From the NCBI GenBank assembly GCA_963070105.1, contig OY718806.1, positions 3,506,865 through 3,570,864 of the forward strand: a DNA stretch of 64,000 nucleotides. The letters run 5' to 3'. Each line of letters opens with the position of its first letter. Position 1 is the stretch's first letter. Position numbers and translations under genes: made by a program. Shown here in pieces: positions 13,301 to 24,998 of this stretch. The notes under the pieces were generated by a model, which was given only the letters and a program-made list of their open reading frames with translations, was not told where the DNA came from and searched no databases. The DNA is from Litomosoides sigmodontis. Lineage: Eukaryota; Nematoda; Chromadorea; Rhabditida; Onchocercidae.

Positions 13301-16300
13301 TTTTGTCAGGGATTTTAGGAAACATCCATTGGAATTTATTGCTTATTCACGCGAGCAGATTGTCAGGACGTATCCCGGCGGTATGCGTATTGATTCCTCC
13401 AATTTCAATCCAGTTCAATATTGGGCATTTGGTCTGCAAATGGTCGCTTTGAATTTTCAAACGGCTGACACAGCAATGGCTGTAAATGCAGCAATGTTTG
13501 AGCAGACTGGAAATTGTGGATACATCTTGAAGCCGAGAATTTTGTGGGATGATTGCCATCCATATTACAATCGTTTTAATCCCCTCTGCAAGGATACCAC
13601 TTCAATCTCCGCTCTGCTTTATACAGTCAAGGTAAATTCTCACTCAGTCACTGTTGTTTTGATGAAACCTTGATAAATCAGTTAACTCGACCGAAACCTA
13701 AATCTAAATTTGCTCGTAGATTATACTGATTGCCTAATTCAATGAGAAGAGGATACTGGTTGAGTCAGATGCTCTCTTATAGACGACAGTTTAAAAGCAA
13801 GAGTTTAAATTGTAGATTAAATATATGTGGTTTAAGTGATAGTGAATGAAAAAAATTCAGGCTTAATTAGAGAGGTCCAAAACAGTCAATAACTGAGAAA
13901 TAAATTTTAATATTTTGCCTTTTTGTAAAAAGCTTCAACATATGGGTTTGAAGTGAAACTCAACGTCACGTGTATATAATTCCTTCATGAGCTCATTCAT
14001 TTGTCGTAACAATGAACAATTTCAAAGTTACGTTTCATGAATATGTCGTATTTTCACTGAAATTTGGATTTCAATTTTTTATTTCCAATTGTTTAGATAA
14101 TATCAGGGCAGCATGTTTGTCCAAATCAACATGGTGTTTCAACTTATGTTGAAGTGGAAATCATTGGAATACCAGCGGACTGTGCTAAAGAGAAGGGTAA
14201 AACAGTGAGTCGAAATTCGGTGAACTCAATTTGGAACCACACCTCAACATTTCGGATCGCGTTCGCTTACCTGGCCTTTTTGCGAATCTCCGTCTGCGAC
14301 AACACAAATGGCAGGTATCTTTTTTCTCATCTTTTTCTCAGCATATGTGAATTTCAGCATTACGAAATCAGGAAGCTTTTTCTTATTAACGTAGCAAACG
14401 CTTCTTTTTATGATATTTTACTAGATGTTTGGCACAACGTGTAGTTCCTGTTCGCTGTATTCGGGCAGGATATCGCCATCTTCCTTTGAGGACACCTACA
14501 AATGTACCGATGGATCAAGGAACCGTATTTCTCTATTCACATTTTGAACAGGAAGAACACATCTATTTGCATGACGAAGATAGTATTACCAACTGTAACA
14601 CAGATCAGCAGTTGCATCCTCAAATACTTAATATCGATCCGGTTTGACTTTGAACGATAGATATTAAATGGATGTTGTAAACCATGGAAGTTGTCAGCGC
14701 TTCAGCAAAAAGTTTTTTTTTAAGTACACATTTCAGGCTGCAACAATAAAAACAGCTCCCATTATTAAACGGCAAATTTTCGTATTGCGAATATCAGGTT
14801 TATATAATGACGACACATCGGTTATTGTGCGTGCTGAATCACTCAGCACAGTGCGAAATGTTATAGAAATGGTATGACAGCTACTAAAAGTTATTTCTAT
14901 TCAGCTCTATTTCCATTTAATTGAATTATATTTGAATATCCATTTGAAGTGAAGTGACAGATTTCTAATACAATACTTCGCGCAAAGTGTTTCGTAGGCA
15001 CTCACAAATGCGGGAAAGAACGCCGATGCGGCGGAGGAGTACGTTCTGATTGAAGTGAACAGCGGTGAAACGTTGAGTGACGACAGTGATGAACATCAAA
15101 ATGTACAGTGCAAACATCGTATTTTACCGTCCACAGAACCGATAATGGATTTTGTCGCATGTTGGAATGGTTCCATACGACGTTTTGTCATCAGGAAAAA
15201 AGGAACGGTAAGTTTATGCATCATAACAGCATTGATTGTAAGTAAGACTTTACACAAGGAAAAAATGAGCCAGTGAATTTAATGAGCAAAACAGCCTTCC
15301 AGGATCCTAGTGGTAGGGCGTGGATCAGTTCTATAATTAAAGGTGGCGCTGGAACACCGTCGTCGTCAATTCGGTCACCGTCACGCGCTCGGTCTTCATC
15401 GGACAGAAAAGCAAATAATAGTTGTTTTGGACAACATACAGGACTTTATAGAATAAAGTCTTTGGATCCGGATGTTTTGAACGAAAAAAAGATTATGGAT
15501 GGTAATGTGTGTCGCAGTTTTGAAACAGTTTTTTTTTTTTGCTTTGAATGGCTTGCTTTATGAAATTTATAAAAAATTTCTATTTAAAATCATTTGCTTA
15601 ATTTTATCGTTTGTAATCTATTCGTCGTAGATTTGCATCCATTGACGCGTACAATGAGCGGAACTTTTCTGGTATGTGTTCATAATGTTAGCCGAAATCA
15701 ACCCTACGTTATTTTTCGAGCGAGCATTTACAGCACAGCTAATGATATCATCAAAGAAGTATTCTCGTTATTTATATTTTAAAAAAAATAAAAATAAGAG
15801 AATATCCTTGAGAAAAGCTAAAAGGTTAAGTAATTGAAGAAACATACCTCAGAAAGTTTAAATGTCAGTTGTTATAAATTTTTATCTTTTTAACGCTTCA
15901 TTATACGATACATTGGCGTCAAATTTTTGTCTAAAACCGCAAATGACGTAGAGGCATTGAACATGATACAGCAAACACAGCCAGCGGTTTAGCTTTGAAT
16001 GGACCGTTGTGAAAGAAATGATTTCCGATTATCATGTGACTATTAATTAATGCGAACGGTATTGAATGAGCATAAGGCAGGCGAAATGCTTTCTATAACA
16101 AATGTTTTTTGTTAAAAAAAAAGACAAGAAAGTAGAGGATGGGTGAATGCCTTGGTAACTTCATGGATGTGACAAATGATCCATTCATGTTGAAATGAAA
16201 TGCCACTTTTAGCATGAAAGTAATTCGAAGTTTTTTGATTGGTAAAGCTTACAACGTTGGCACAACAAATCTTATCATACCGAACAAGAAAAATGAAGCA

Positions 16301-16911
16301 CATGCATTAACCTAGCATTTTACTGCGCATATCAGCCAAGAACATTTGATAAGCACATCTGCGGTATTTCCCTAAATTGTTGAATTCTTTAAAGGTTTTC
16401 CTGAAATCGAAACAAATGAATGTCGTCGAATCGGAATACGTGCTGGTTGAAGAAACAATGAAGGAAGCATGTTCATCTACATCTGCATCATTGGAGATGA
16501 TTAATCCTGGTATATTAATAATACCTCTCTCACTAGGAGTAAAAAAAATATTGAATATGATTTTTAATTGTTTTGCTTAAAATTTTTTTAAAAAATGTGA
16601 AATGGTAATATCCCTCAACAACTAATATTAATAAAGTATATATTTAAAGTTTGAATATGTTTCAATAAAACGTACGATGACAATTTGCAGTAGCAAAACC
16701 TTCGGAGTATAAGAGCATTTCCATGAGAGTGCTAGCATCAAATGAAATTGTATGGAAAGCGCAAAGTGCATGGAAAACACCTGGACGTTTCGTCCTGGAA
16801 AATCGCAAACATACCGTTCATTCAACTCGAGAGGAAGTGAAAAATTTGTTGCAAGCACTGGAAAATGCACACGTAAATGCCGCTGGTTCATTACAGTTCG
16901 CTAAGCACTGA
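1382..16911 (+). CDS. plc-1: Phospholipase C-epsilon (5' partial), about 37 visible exons
   Basis: This is a Ras/Rap-regulated phosphoinositide phospholipase that cleaves PIP2 to IP3 and diacylglycerol at the plasma membrane. Domains in order: RasGEF/CDC25-like, PH-like linker, EF-hand region, PLC X, acidic X-Y linker, PLC Y, C2, RA1 and RA2, ending at TGA 16909-16911. About 1,970 codons are visible. Key motifs are [12 protein letters not shown] and FHGHTLTSK (the two catalytic histidines) and CIELDCWDG (metal-binding acidic residues). The first two visible exons, 1382-1421 and 1713-1828, join in phase 2 and then to 4995 in phase 1 across a 3.2-kb intron. Oddities: an AT donor at 5796, an unresolved phase at 9320/9364, and two candidate 22-nt introns. 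The family is certain from domain order; the N-terminus is missing. Confidence 0.95.
3251..4012. repeat. 10-bp A/T satellite (AATTATTATT)n in a plc-1 intron
   Basis: An ATT-rich lead-in at about 3251-3320 runs into some 65 near-perfect copies of AATTATTATT up to about 3980, then a degenerate tail. Only two copies, near 3590-3610, carry a T-to-G change at the last base, giving AATTATTATG. The array lies inside the 1829-4994 intron of plc-1. Confidence 0.97.
4995..7929 (+). other. plc-1: RasGEF (CDC25-like) exons of plc-1
   Basis: Exons are 4995-5122, 5658-5795, 6117-6222, 6738-6841, 7114-7311, 7409-7606 and 7693-7929. The translation has the pattern of a RasGEF catalytic fold: [20 protein letters not shown] at the start, then [27 protein letters not shown] across an exon junction, and [11 protein letters not shown] followed by a DMPS stretch. 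In PLC-epsilon this module activates Rap1. All junctions keep phase, but the donor at 5796 is AT rather than GT. Confidence 0.88.
8000..10045 (+). other. plc-1: PH-like and linker exons of plc-1
   Basis: Exons are 8000-8037, 8110-8323, 8515-8664, 8874-9063, 9145-9320, about 9364-9525, 9548-9692 and 9884-10045. The 8515-9063 stretch is a PH-like fold: a tryptophan-containing strand, then a C-terminal helix around [18 protein letters not shown]. The later exons are Ser/Thr/Pro-rich linker leading into an EF-hand-type helix ([12 protein letters not shown]). Entry into the exon at 9364 is one base out of phase, and the gap 9526-9547 is only 22 nt. Confidence 0.75.
10161..11868 (+). other. plc-1: EF-hand region and PLC X domain of plc-1
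   Basis: Exons are 10161-10285, 10441-10534, 10613-10693, 10716-10833, 10920-11147, 11402-11626 and 11702-11868. The EF-type part ends in SFEGFVRYM and runs into the X domain. [12 protein letters not shown] carries the first catalytic His, [17 protein letters not shown] the metal ligands, and [12 protein letters not shown] the second catalytic His. All catalytic positions I can identify are intact, so this looks like an active enzyme. Confidence 0.93.
12005..14641 (+). other. plc-1: X-Y linker, PLC Y and C2 domains of plc-1
   Basis: Linker exons 12005-12072, 12142-12251 and 12568-12723 are rich in Asp and Glu, as is usual for the autoinhibitory X-Y linker. Y-domain exons are 12936-13207 and 13310-13631, with [18 protein letters not shown] and [15 protein letters not shown] as diagnostic motifs. 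C2 exons are 14097-14314 and 14425-14641, with AFLRISVCD and the tail [20 protein letters not shown]. All junctions keep phase. Confidence 0.93.
14737..16911 (+). other. plc-1: Tandem Ras-association domains (RA1, RA2) of plc-1
   Basis: Exons 14737-14871, 14998-15207 and 15303-15501 encode RA1 plus a Ser/Arg-rich spacer. Exons 15631-15758, 16395-16509 and 16691-16911 encode RA2, ending at TGA 16909. RA2 shows [20 protein letters not shown] and SEYVLVEE, the strand-helix pattern that binds Ras-GTP in PLC-epsilon. A pair of C-terminal RA domains is unique to this PLC class. Confidence 0.88.
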
Positions 16912-18949
16912 GAAAAACATATTCACTCAGAAAAATTTTATTTATCATCATTAATTAATTTGCTCAATTTCTACATTTTTCTTTATGTTATCCAAATTCC
17001 TTACCATCTTCTACTTAATATTTATTTATTATGCATAATGATATTTCAATTGAAATTTTATTTAAATCAAAATGAATGAATGGATGAATGAACAAAGTCA
17101 TCGCTAGGAAGCACCATTATCGATACAAACAAATCTTAGGTGCAAATGCGATTTTTGCGCATTCAGGTAATCTCTTACTATAGAAATCTTGTTCTTCTGT
17201 ATTTTTCTTATGGAATGTGATTGCTAATCATTGTTTCAGATACATGAATCCTATTTGTATTTTAGTTTTCCAGTTTCTGTCGCTTCTTTTGTTATTTCAC
17301 TTCGATGCACGTGTATGGCAAAAAAAAGAAGTGCTTGACTAAAAATCACTGGTGAAAATTTCCTGGTAGCGTCTGCAAGAATACACCTACCTGTTTTTGC
17401 GATATTGTATTATATAGATTTTGGGATGCTTCTTAATTGGAAATTATTAACAAATTTCCTGGTTGCATATCGCTGTGGATTTTACTATTCCAGATGGAAA
17501 TCGTGCTAAATTACCAATTCGAACTTCAAAATGTCTTTTTTTCTTAATTACATTATCATTCATTAGCCGTGATATCATTCTATTCTCCAACCACGATGTG
17601 ATTCTAACCAGAAACTTTGTGATTCCTCCCGTAATGTTGCAATGATTGGAAGAATAATGACACACAAGTGCAGAATGAATAACCACCGACCGATCAGCAA
17701 ACCTTATTCTTCAACATTGGAACAATTTACTGTAGATTATGTTTTAAATCCTAAATAATAGTGATATTTCTGAAGATTCAAGTACCACCATGATTTTCTT
17801 TTTCCTTATTTCCTTGACATAGCAAATCATAATCCACTTGAACCAGGACATGTAACATCAAGGAGAAAGGAGGTCTCATCGTGGCACTTACACAAGGAGT
17901 CAAATGTGAAATTTCTAAATTCCATGGAATTCTAACCAACAGCACACTGGGATCTTTTTCCTTTCATCATCCCACTTCCTTATTTCATTGATTTTCTGAC
18001 TCTTTACAATTTCTGTTTGCGTTTAGTCCGTTAATCAGTCCCAGCACTGTAATATGTCTTTTCCGCAGCACTACTTTGCGCCCTAATACAATTTACTTTT
18101 GTACCATTACGCTCAAAATCATCTGTTGTTTTCTCAAAATTTCTTCAATTCATTCAAAAGTAATGATGATAAGCTGGAGAGGAGGATAGAAGACTTTTAC
18201 AGGAATTGGGATAATTTAAAAAATACAGTGAAGGAACTTTTATTGAGCAATGAAAAATTGTTGTTACAGGAATTTTAATGTACACAGCAATTGGAGATGA
18301 ATAATAATCAATGTACAAGGAAAGTGCTTTACAACCAACACATTCAGAGGAAAAATAAAATAATAATTATTGTACAAGACATGTGGCATACAAAATGGAT
18401 GGGTTGATCTCTGCCTTAGACATTTTTTTGCGATTATCGGAACGTTCGAAACAAACACAGTTGAAAGATATGCTTTAAGATGATGCATAATCCTTTCTAT
18501 AGAATCTTTTTTAAGTTAAAAAAATCTCCAAAATAAGCTCTTATAAAATATGCCGCATGGGAGAAAAAATCATGGAAAAGCATTCAAGAAAAATATGACT
18601 TTTGAAAGACCACGGGAGAAAATAGGCAAGAATTTTGAGTTTTTTTTTAAATGGTGTTAAAATAATGGAAACGGTAGGAAGGGCAAAAGCAGAAAAAAGA
18701 ATCTTTATAGCCGCTTAGTTCATCTACGCAACACAATTTACAATTTCCCGGAAACTTGTCATTTTTCAGAAAAAGGCAGCAATGGAAGAAAAGAGATCAG
18801 AGAGCTTTCCCGTATGTATTCCTCTATTCAGTTCAATTATACATTAAGCATTTTGGAGCAAAAATTTTCTTCAAACAGACCTTTGACTACTCAAATTTGA
18901 AAGTTCCATTCCAAACATGACTGCACCGACACTCAAAAATAAACTGTAT
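16912..18949. other. Intergenic DNA after plc-1; no gene seen
   Basis: This is AT-rich DNA with scattered short open frames, none showing protein motifs or phased splice sites. The start is presumably the plc-1 3' UTR, although no single polyadenylation signal stands out. Confidence 0.5.
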
Positions 18950-19345
18950 ATCTTCAGTCAATAAAGGTATACAGTCAATAAAGTTAGTAACTTCAGTCAG
19001 CAAACGTGTACAGTCAATAAAGTCAGTAAAGGCGTGCAGTCAATATAATAAGTTCAGTCAATAAAAGTACACAATTAATAAAGTTAATAACTTCAGTCAG
19101 TATAGGTATGTCGTCAGTAAAATCAGTCAATGTAGTGATTTTAGTCGGTAAAGGTGTGAGGTCAATAAAGTTAGCGACTTTAGTCATAAAAGTTAGTGAC
19201 TTTAATCAGTAAAGGTGTGAAGCCAATAAAGTTAGTAACTTTAGTCAGTAAAGGTGTGGAGTCAATAAAGTCAGTGACTGTAATCGGTAAAGGTATGTAG
19301 TCAATAAAGTTAGTAATTTCAGTCATTAAAGATATACAGTTAACA
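18950..19345. repeat. Degenerate tandem repeat (CAGTCAATAAAG family)
   Basis: About ten diverged copies of a roughly 40-bp unit are built from two halves resembling CAGTCAATAAAGGTATA and CAGTCAATAAAGTTAGTAAC. The array lies between the convergent 3' ends of plc-1 and the BLTP3 gene. Open frames crossing it are a by-product of the repeat. Confidence 0.85.
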
Positions 19346-19462
19346 GAGGCATTACAGTCACTAATTCTTGAGAAAAATGCTGCGCTTCTATTGCAAGACA
19401 CACACATTTTTGAGATAGAAGACATTTTAAGTACGACATTATGACGAACCTAAATCATCACA

Positions 19463-21991
19463 TTATTTTCCTTCAAGTGCTCGATGACACAATCGTTCAA
19501 CTTTATTCGTATTGATTTCGACTTCGGGTCCTGAAAAAAAGAATTTTAGCAATTCTCCTCCAAAACTCAATGTGAAGAATTTTGCAGTAGCGTGACAGCT
19601 GCTCTCTAAAAAAATGTATCTCTCCTCGATTATCTCTATAACCGATCCAATCTGTCAATAATAATAAAGAACTGAATCGAAATGTTCATTTCGATTCAAC
19701 ACCAATGTAATTATATCTTAGAACAAAAACGATAAATAATTAGGTACTTGCAACAGTACTAATCATAAAAGTACCATAATTGCTTTTGTTCTTTCGGAAA
19801 AGTGCGGCATAAAGTTCGGTAAACAAAATTAACTTACTATGGCAATAATTTGTGTATCGACCAACTTAATTTTCAAATTCAGTCGGACACTGGTCTTCTC
19901 ATTATCGTGTACGAAAGCAGAAAGATGTCTCAGAATGATATCATCGAGTGCTACTCGAAAATTTTCTATTTGTATCTGAAATATCGTCTTAAAGTGTCAC
20001 GAGTAACAGATGCTTTCCACCTTCTAACGTCAATTATACCATATTGCGGACATGCAAGCTGGCTTTTCCGCTTTTCCCTAACAAAACTATACACGTTATA
20101 AAGATAGGAAAATTTAACTGGAAGAAATCTACGCACTTCAATGTTTTATAAAATTTGCACACTTGAGTCTTCGTATTGAAAATAGCTGCCTTCAGAAAAT
20201 TTTTAACAACAGTAAAGAATGTTCAACAACAACAACAACAATAACTGATTTTGAGAAAAAAGACCAACTTTTAATGAAGGAGGTCGATCATCGGGTACTG
20301 AATAAAACTGAAATTTAACGGTTGCTTTATCACTGTCCACGGCAGTGTTTCCAGTACAACTATGGCTTTCTTCATTATTTATTTCATCATAAAGGTCGGC
20401 CAATACCCTATTCAAATGTTGCTCAACTGCAATCCTATAATTTGGAAGCATATAAATTCAAGAAATTCAACAGAGCAATATGTTGATGTACAGAAACAGA
20501 TGCCAACATGATTCTGTAATCAGACCGTAATTCACAATATACCTAAGATTATCTTCCTTAGTAATCTTAGTAAAATCACAAGAACAAGCTAAAGCATCCA
20601 GAGAATCTTTAAAATAATGTTTTTAAGATAATTGTAAATGCTTGCTCAGGAAGAAAAAGTCGATCCCCACTTTATCTCCTTCGCTTACTTCCTCTACTTC
20701 ATCGTTTTATTTTACCTTATCGATATGTAAAACCGGTTTCATTTTCCCTCTCCTATTTCACCAGCAAAAAATTTGAGCAACAATCGCCTATCGATTTTTT
20801 AAATGAAGATCAAATAATGCAAAAAGAGTTAGGATACTTGAATATTACAACTTATGTCATCGTTATTGCAAATTTCAAACAGTATGAAACGCTCGATTTG
20901 ATGATGAAGAAATTCCAACTATCCTTTAAAACTTAAACATCAACTAACAAAATTCTGAGTCGTTCAAAACTAACTTTGCAATGTATCCAGCTCCCTGCGA
21001 AACATGATTGAGTGATGATACCACCACACTCAAGTCTGTCAATGTTGCAGAAACAACATTCACCTAGAAATTAATTTTGCAAAACTATACTCAACAATTC
21101 CTAAGTATTTACCAATTGGATTCAATGAATAATATTTAGGAGATTAAAGATCCACACTTTAACTCACAAAATTCTGTTATATTTAGATTTAAACTGTCTA
21201 ATAACTGTTCATGAAACTATAACCTGTTTTTTTAATTCTCTACTGAGTTTCTTCCGCCTCGGTACTACGTCATCAATAAACGCTTCTTCACCAACAGCAA
21301 TTTCTTAACAGGGAAATAGTTAATACGAAGTCAGAAAAGACACAAACAGTAATTTTCGTCTTCAGAATAGCCCGTTTTTCGGTAGATTTTTAAGGAAGTA
21401 GGAAATACAATTTCATTATAAACTTTCTATTTTCCAAACAGACGCTGATAATAACTAGACCAAACATGTACTTCGAAGACTGATACGAAAGAAAAAAAAC
21501 TATAATTTACTCTAGTTTCATTGACCTTGAATTTTACAAGTAAAAGCTTACCTTCACCAAAAATGTCAGCATGCTGAGGTCTTAATGCGAATAGTTCTTC
21601 GTCCATAATACTTGTTGCAACCGACATTGCCTCGTCCGATTCACTGTCTGATTCTGCAAGGAAAATTTCTTCTTTGGGAATCATTTGAATTTTAAAAATT
21701 TGAATTATAGAATTATAACAAGTGGAACGGATATCCCAAGTAAGCAACTGTAATATCCGTTTTTGCTCTTATTGTGTGTCATCTTGAACCGTCATTTTCA
21801 ACTGCTGCTCCTTGTAAAATCAGAGAACAAAAACACTGAACGACTAAAACGTAAAAACAAACCGTCATCCATTTCTTCTGAGAATTCTGGGAAGAATTCG
21901 TCATACTGGGATGTTGTAACTCTTGCACTAGTCTGCTGCTGGGCACAAATGTCTGGTGTTAAATATACTGAACGTAATTCGTCAATTGTAT
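19463..21991 (-). CDS. BLTP3: BLTP3-type lipid transfer protein, 3' block (exons 18-25)
   Basis: Exons in transcript order: 21863-21991, 21552-21653, about 21224-21303, 20975-21063, 20265-20434, 20040-20077, 19838-19975, then 19463-19651 to TAA. The protein has an acidic linker (SDSESDEAMSVATS) and then alternating beta-strand/acidic segments such as VNVVSATLTDLSVVVSSLNH and FRVALDDIILRHLSAFVHDN, like the C-terminal half of UHRF1BP1. The first exon enters in phase 1, which matches the exit phase of the exon ending at 44033 in the upstream block. The combined coding length is divisible by three (1,138 residues). The final exon is the least certain part: it is read through unspliced and lacks the long C-terminal coiled coil of the human proteins. 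Confidence 0.8.
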
Positions 21992-22060
21992 CTGCAATCG
22001 CATAATTTTTTTTAAGATTATTTTCACATTTTTTTTTAAGGATATACCTTATTCTAATAG

Positions 22061-22534
22061 ATGCCTTTATCAATAAAACTCATATTCCATTACGTTGAAG
22101 TCTCTGGGATCAAGATTCTTCCCTTTCGTTTTCTTATAGATCCTTCCCATACTTCGGTACTTCGGTTTTTTGATATCAGTGAATTCAGTGCCCGGAAGGA
22201 AATAAATCAAATGACAACGAACCCAAATCCACAAAACAATGAAAGTAGGACATTTATAATGATAGCGATTTGTTTTGTTTTTAATTACTTATTAGGTTTA
22301 AATATCTTCCTACTTTTAAGAATAAGCTCCTTCAACTCTCACTTAGTTTCAGCACTACTTGTATACTTGGCTCAGAGAGATAATGCAGCTTTCTATATAC
22401 TACATAATGAATCAAAGTCGCGTGATTATTTTCCAGCACTGTTTATCCACTCTGACCATATCGAACGCCTATTTACCATTCTAAGCATTGTTAGAATATT
22501 TGCAATAAAGTTTGAGGTTTCTGATGGCATATAA
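22061..22534 (+). other. 157-codon intronless open frame, status unclear
   Basis: An ATG-initiated frame encodes a protein with one long hydrophobic stretch near residues 65-85 and no motif I recognise. It lies just inside the BLTP3 giant intron on the opposite strand. A chance frame is possible in such AT-rich DNA, and I see no splice or conservation evidence. Confidence 0.15.
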
Positions 22535-24980
22535 TGTCAGAAAAATCTATAAGAAATAAAACTCCAGAAGAAATTCATAAAAAATCAGTATTCATTCAGA
22601 TATTTGCATGCAATGTAGTAATTTCGAAAACAAATATTACAGTAATCTTCATCATGAAGTTCATTAAAAAATTTCAAAGAAATATTTTCATATATCACTA
22701 ATTTTTCTGCTTTCAAAAAATTATCGTTGTTGCTTTATCGTTCTAACGTTATTCCGATTTTTCACTTACAATTTGATGTGAATGAATAACAACAATAAAT
22801 GAATGGAAAAGTTATAATGAAATAAAGCAAGCGAGAAAATAGGTTAATTCAAATGTTAATCGAAATATAAGTTCCCGCTTCTTTCATTTTTCACTCAAAA
22901 ACTTCGTTAAAACTCCTTCACAATGGTTAAAACTTTTTCTTAGCGAATATTTACAAATGGATTGTATACGGTACAATTTAGTTGTTTAGATAAGGCTGGT
23001 GAATGGAGTTGTTTAAATATGAATACGAACTCTTTTACAGAAGTCGGTTATGAATAACGGTGACGTAAGTTGACAGGATTGTAGAGTGGTTTGCACAATA
23101 ATTATTATTGGATTGTGGAAGTAAGTGAAGTGCAGGCACGATCGCATTGATTATTTTCCACTTAAAAATCTTGGTAATCAATCTGATTTAATCCATAGTG
23201 ATGGATGATTTGGAATGTAGCACTGCGACCAGTTAGTTACTCGATCCATATCTCATCTCGTATTGATTGTTTATCAAAAACTGCTATTTTTAACGAGATG
23301 GAAATAAACGACGAAAAGAGAGGCAAAAGTGGGACGCAAACCAAAAATTGGTGTCACAAATATGACCTCACCAAATGATGGATACCATCCCGAAAGTTCT
23401 CTTTTCACTGTACACTCACAAAAGAATTGAATACACTCACATCGTTAGTGCCTGCAGCATAAATTCTCAAAATGCTTCGCATCAATGAACCATTCATCTG
23501 AGCTCTTCTTCAGTATGTTTATTCTTTCATAGCTTAAAATTAATTTATAAAACACTGTTGAATAACCACCGTTCGTACAGATACTTTTCCGCATAATTCT
23601 AGTAAGAAATATGTATTTTTGCATAAGGTGGCAAAAATAGCTCCCGCAGTTTATGGTCCGAAACAACGACTGCCAAACGCCAAAACCACAAGGGCGGAGA
23701 ATGGATTTGTGCGAGACAATTAAAACAGTTATTGTAGTATCAAATGCATGCGTGAAGAGGGAGAGTGGGTTATTGACACGGCTAAAGACGCTTAATACCT
23801 TTCAACCACTAGGGGCCAGTAAAGGTAGGAGCTGACCCGGTAACCCAAATTATTGTGCCTCCTCGCAAAGAACCAGTAACGGGTATTTTATTCTAACAAC
23901 AGGTACAATGAATAGGTATTTTGAATTCTTGCCTTGAGTTTTGCTTACCCTGTTTAAATAGCTAGCTAGACAGACAATATCCTATACTTCTAAATTTTTT
24001 TCTAAATATTTACTCTTTGCATTTCTTTAATTCATTTTGCGACATCGTTTCAAATTTCTTCCTCATACAATCCCCCTTAATACGTGATGTGTAGTATAAA
24101 AATAAATTTGCCAATTACAATCATTTTCTACCCTAACGCTCCAACCACAAGACGAATATAACGAAAATGCATTTCCATTCCGTTTCACAATCTACCAGCT
24201 ACTGATGACGCCATGTCTGTCAAGACTTTTTAAACAATTTAGCATAAATTTTTTTGAAATGTTATTTCTTTCTCCTCAATTACTCACGAAATATTGACCG
24301 AATGAAATCATCTACTCATTTCCGCTTTTGAAATAATGAGAAAATGTCCAAAATAAACTTAATTTCCACTATGAATGCTTGGTAATGTTTTTTGAATATT
24401 AATCAGGATGAACATACCTGACATAAAACACGTAAATGCTAGACTATATGTAATAGGTTAAGTATATGCACACGAGCAGCATGGGAAAAAATGTCTAATA
24501 TGTGTCACTGGAATATACGTTCAGTGTCAATAGATGTGGGTTACATACCATGTCATGCAATAATTATTTTCTTTTATTTCAGATAGATTTTGAAGGTCAA
24601 ATAGCGATATAGAAGTCTCAGTACCATTTTCAAATTCAATTTTTCAGTTACTAGAGCACTTGGAAATATCTCTATCGAAAATTCTGGAATCTGTATTGTC
24701 CAGGCGCGCTTATGTATGTGAATCTTCTAAATTCTTGATCTCATAAAGTGTAATTATCGAACTATTTGATGGCGCAATCCCTATTATCTAATTGTTCTTT
24801 TTCAACTGCTATTCAAACGATCCACTGTGCAACTTTATTAATCTATCGAACAACTATAGTAAGATGAATTGCTTGTCCATAATCTGTTTTGAGAAAGATT
24901 TTTCCGGAACTAACCATATGGTAGCAGGGTGACGACGACTGACTATTCGACTTTCCGTACCTCAGCACTTACTTTTTATC
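22535..24980. other. Non-coding stretch inside the BLTP3 intron
   Basis: No phased exons or RNA genes were recognised on either strand. It probably includes the promoter of the LRR gene starting at 24999. Confidence 0.5.
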
Positions 24981-24984
24981 TTAG

Positions 24985-24998
24985 TATTTCAAGGTGAT
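24985..24998 (+). promoter_or_regulatory. Likely trans-splice acceptor before the first LRR gene
   Basis: TATTTCAAG directly precedes GTGATATGG, putting an AG acceptor five bases before the ATG with no upstream coding exon. In nematodes this arrangement usually marks spliced-leader addition. Confidence 0.4.

Noticed and set aside
19180..19425. 81-codon minus frame with repeating residues
   Set aside because: It lies in the CAGTCAATAAAG tandem repeat and downstream of the BLTP3 stop.
23653..23835. 60-codon plus frame in the BLTP3 intron
   Set aside because: Short, no motif, and no phased neighbours on either side.
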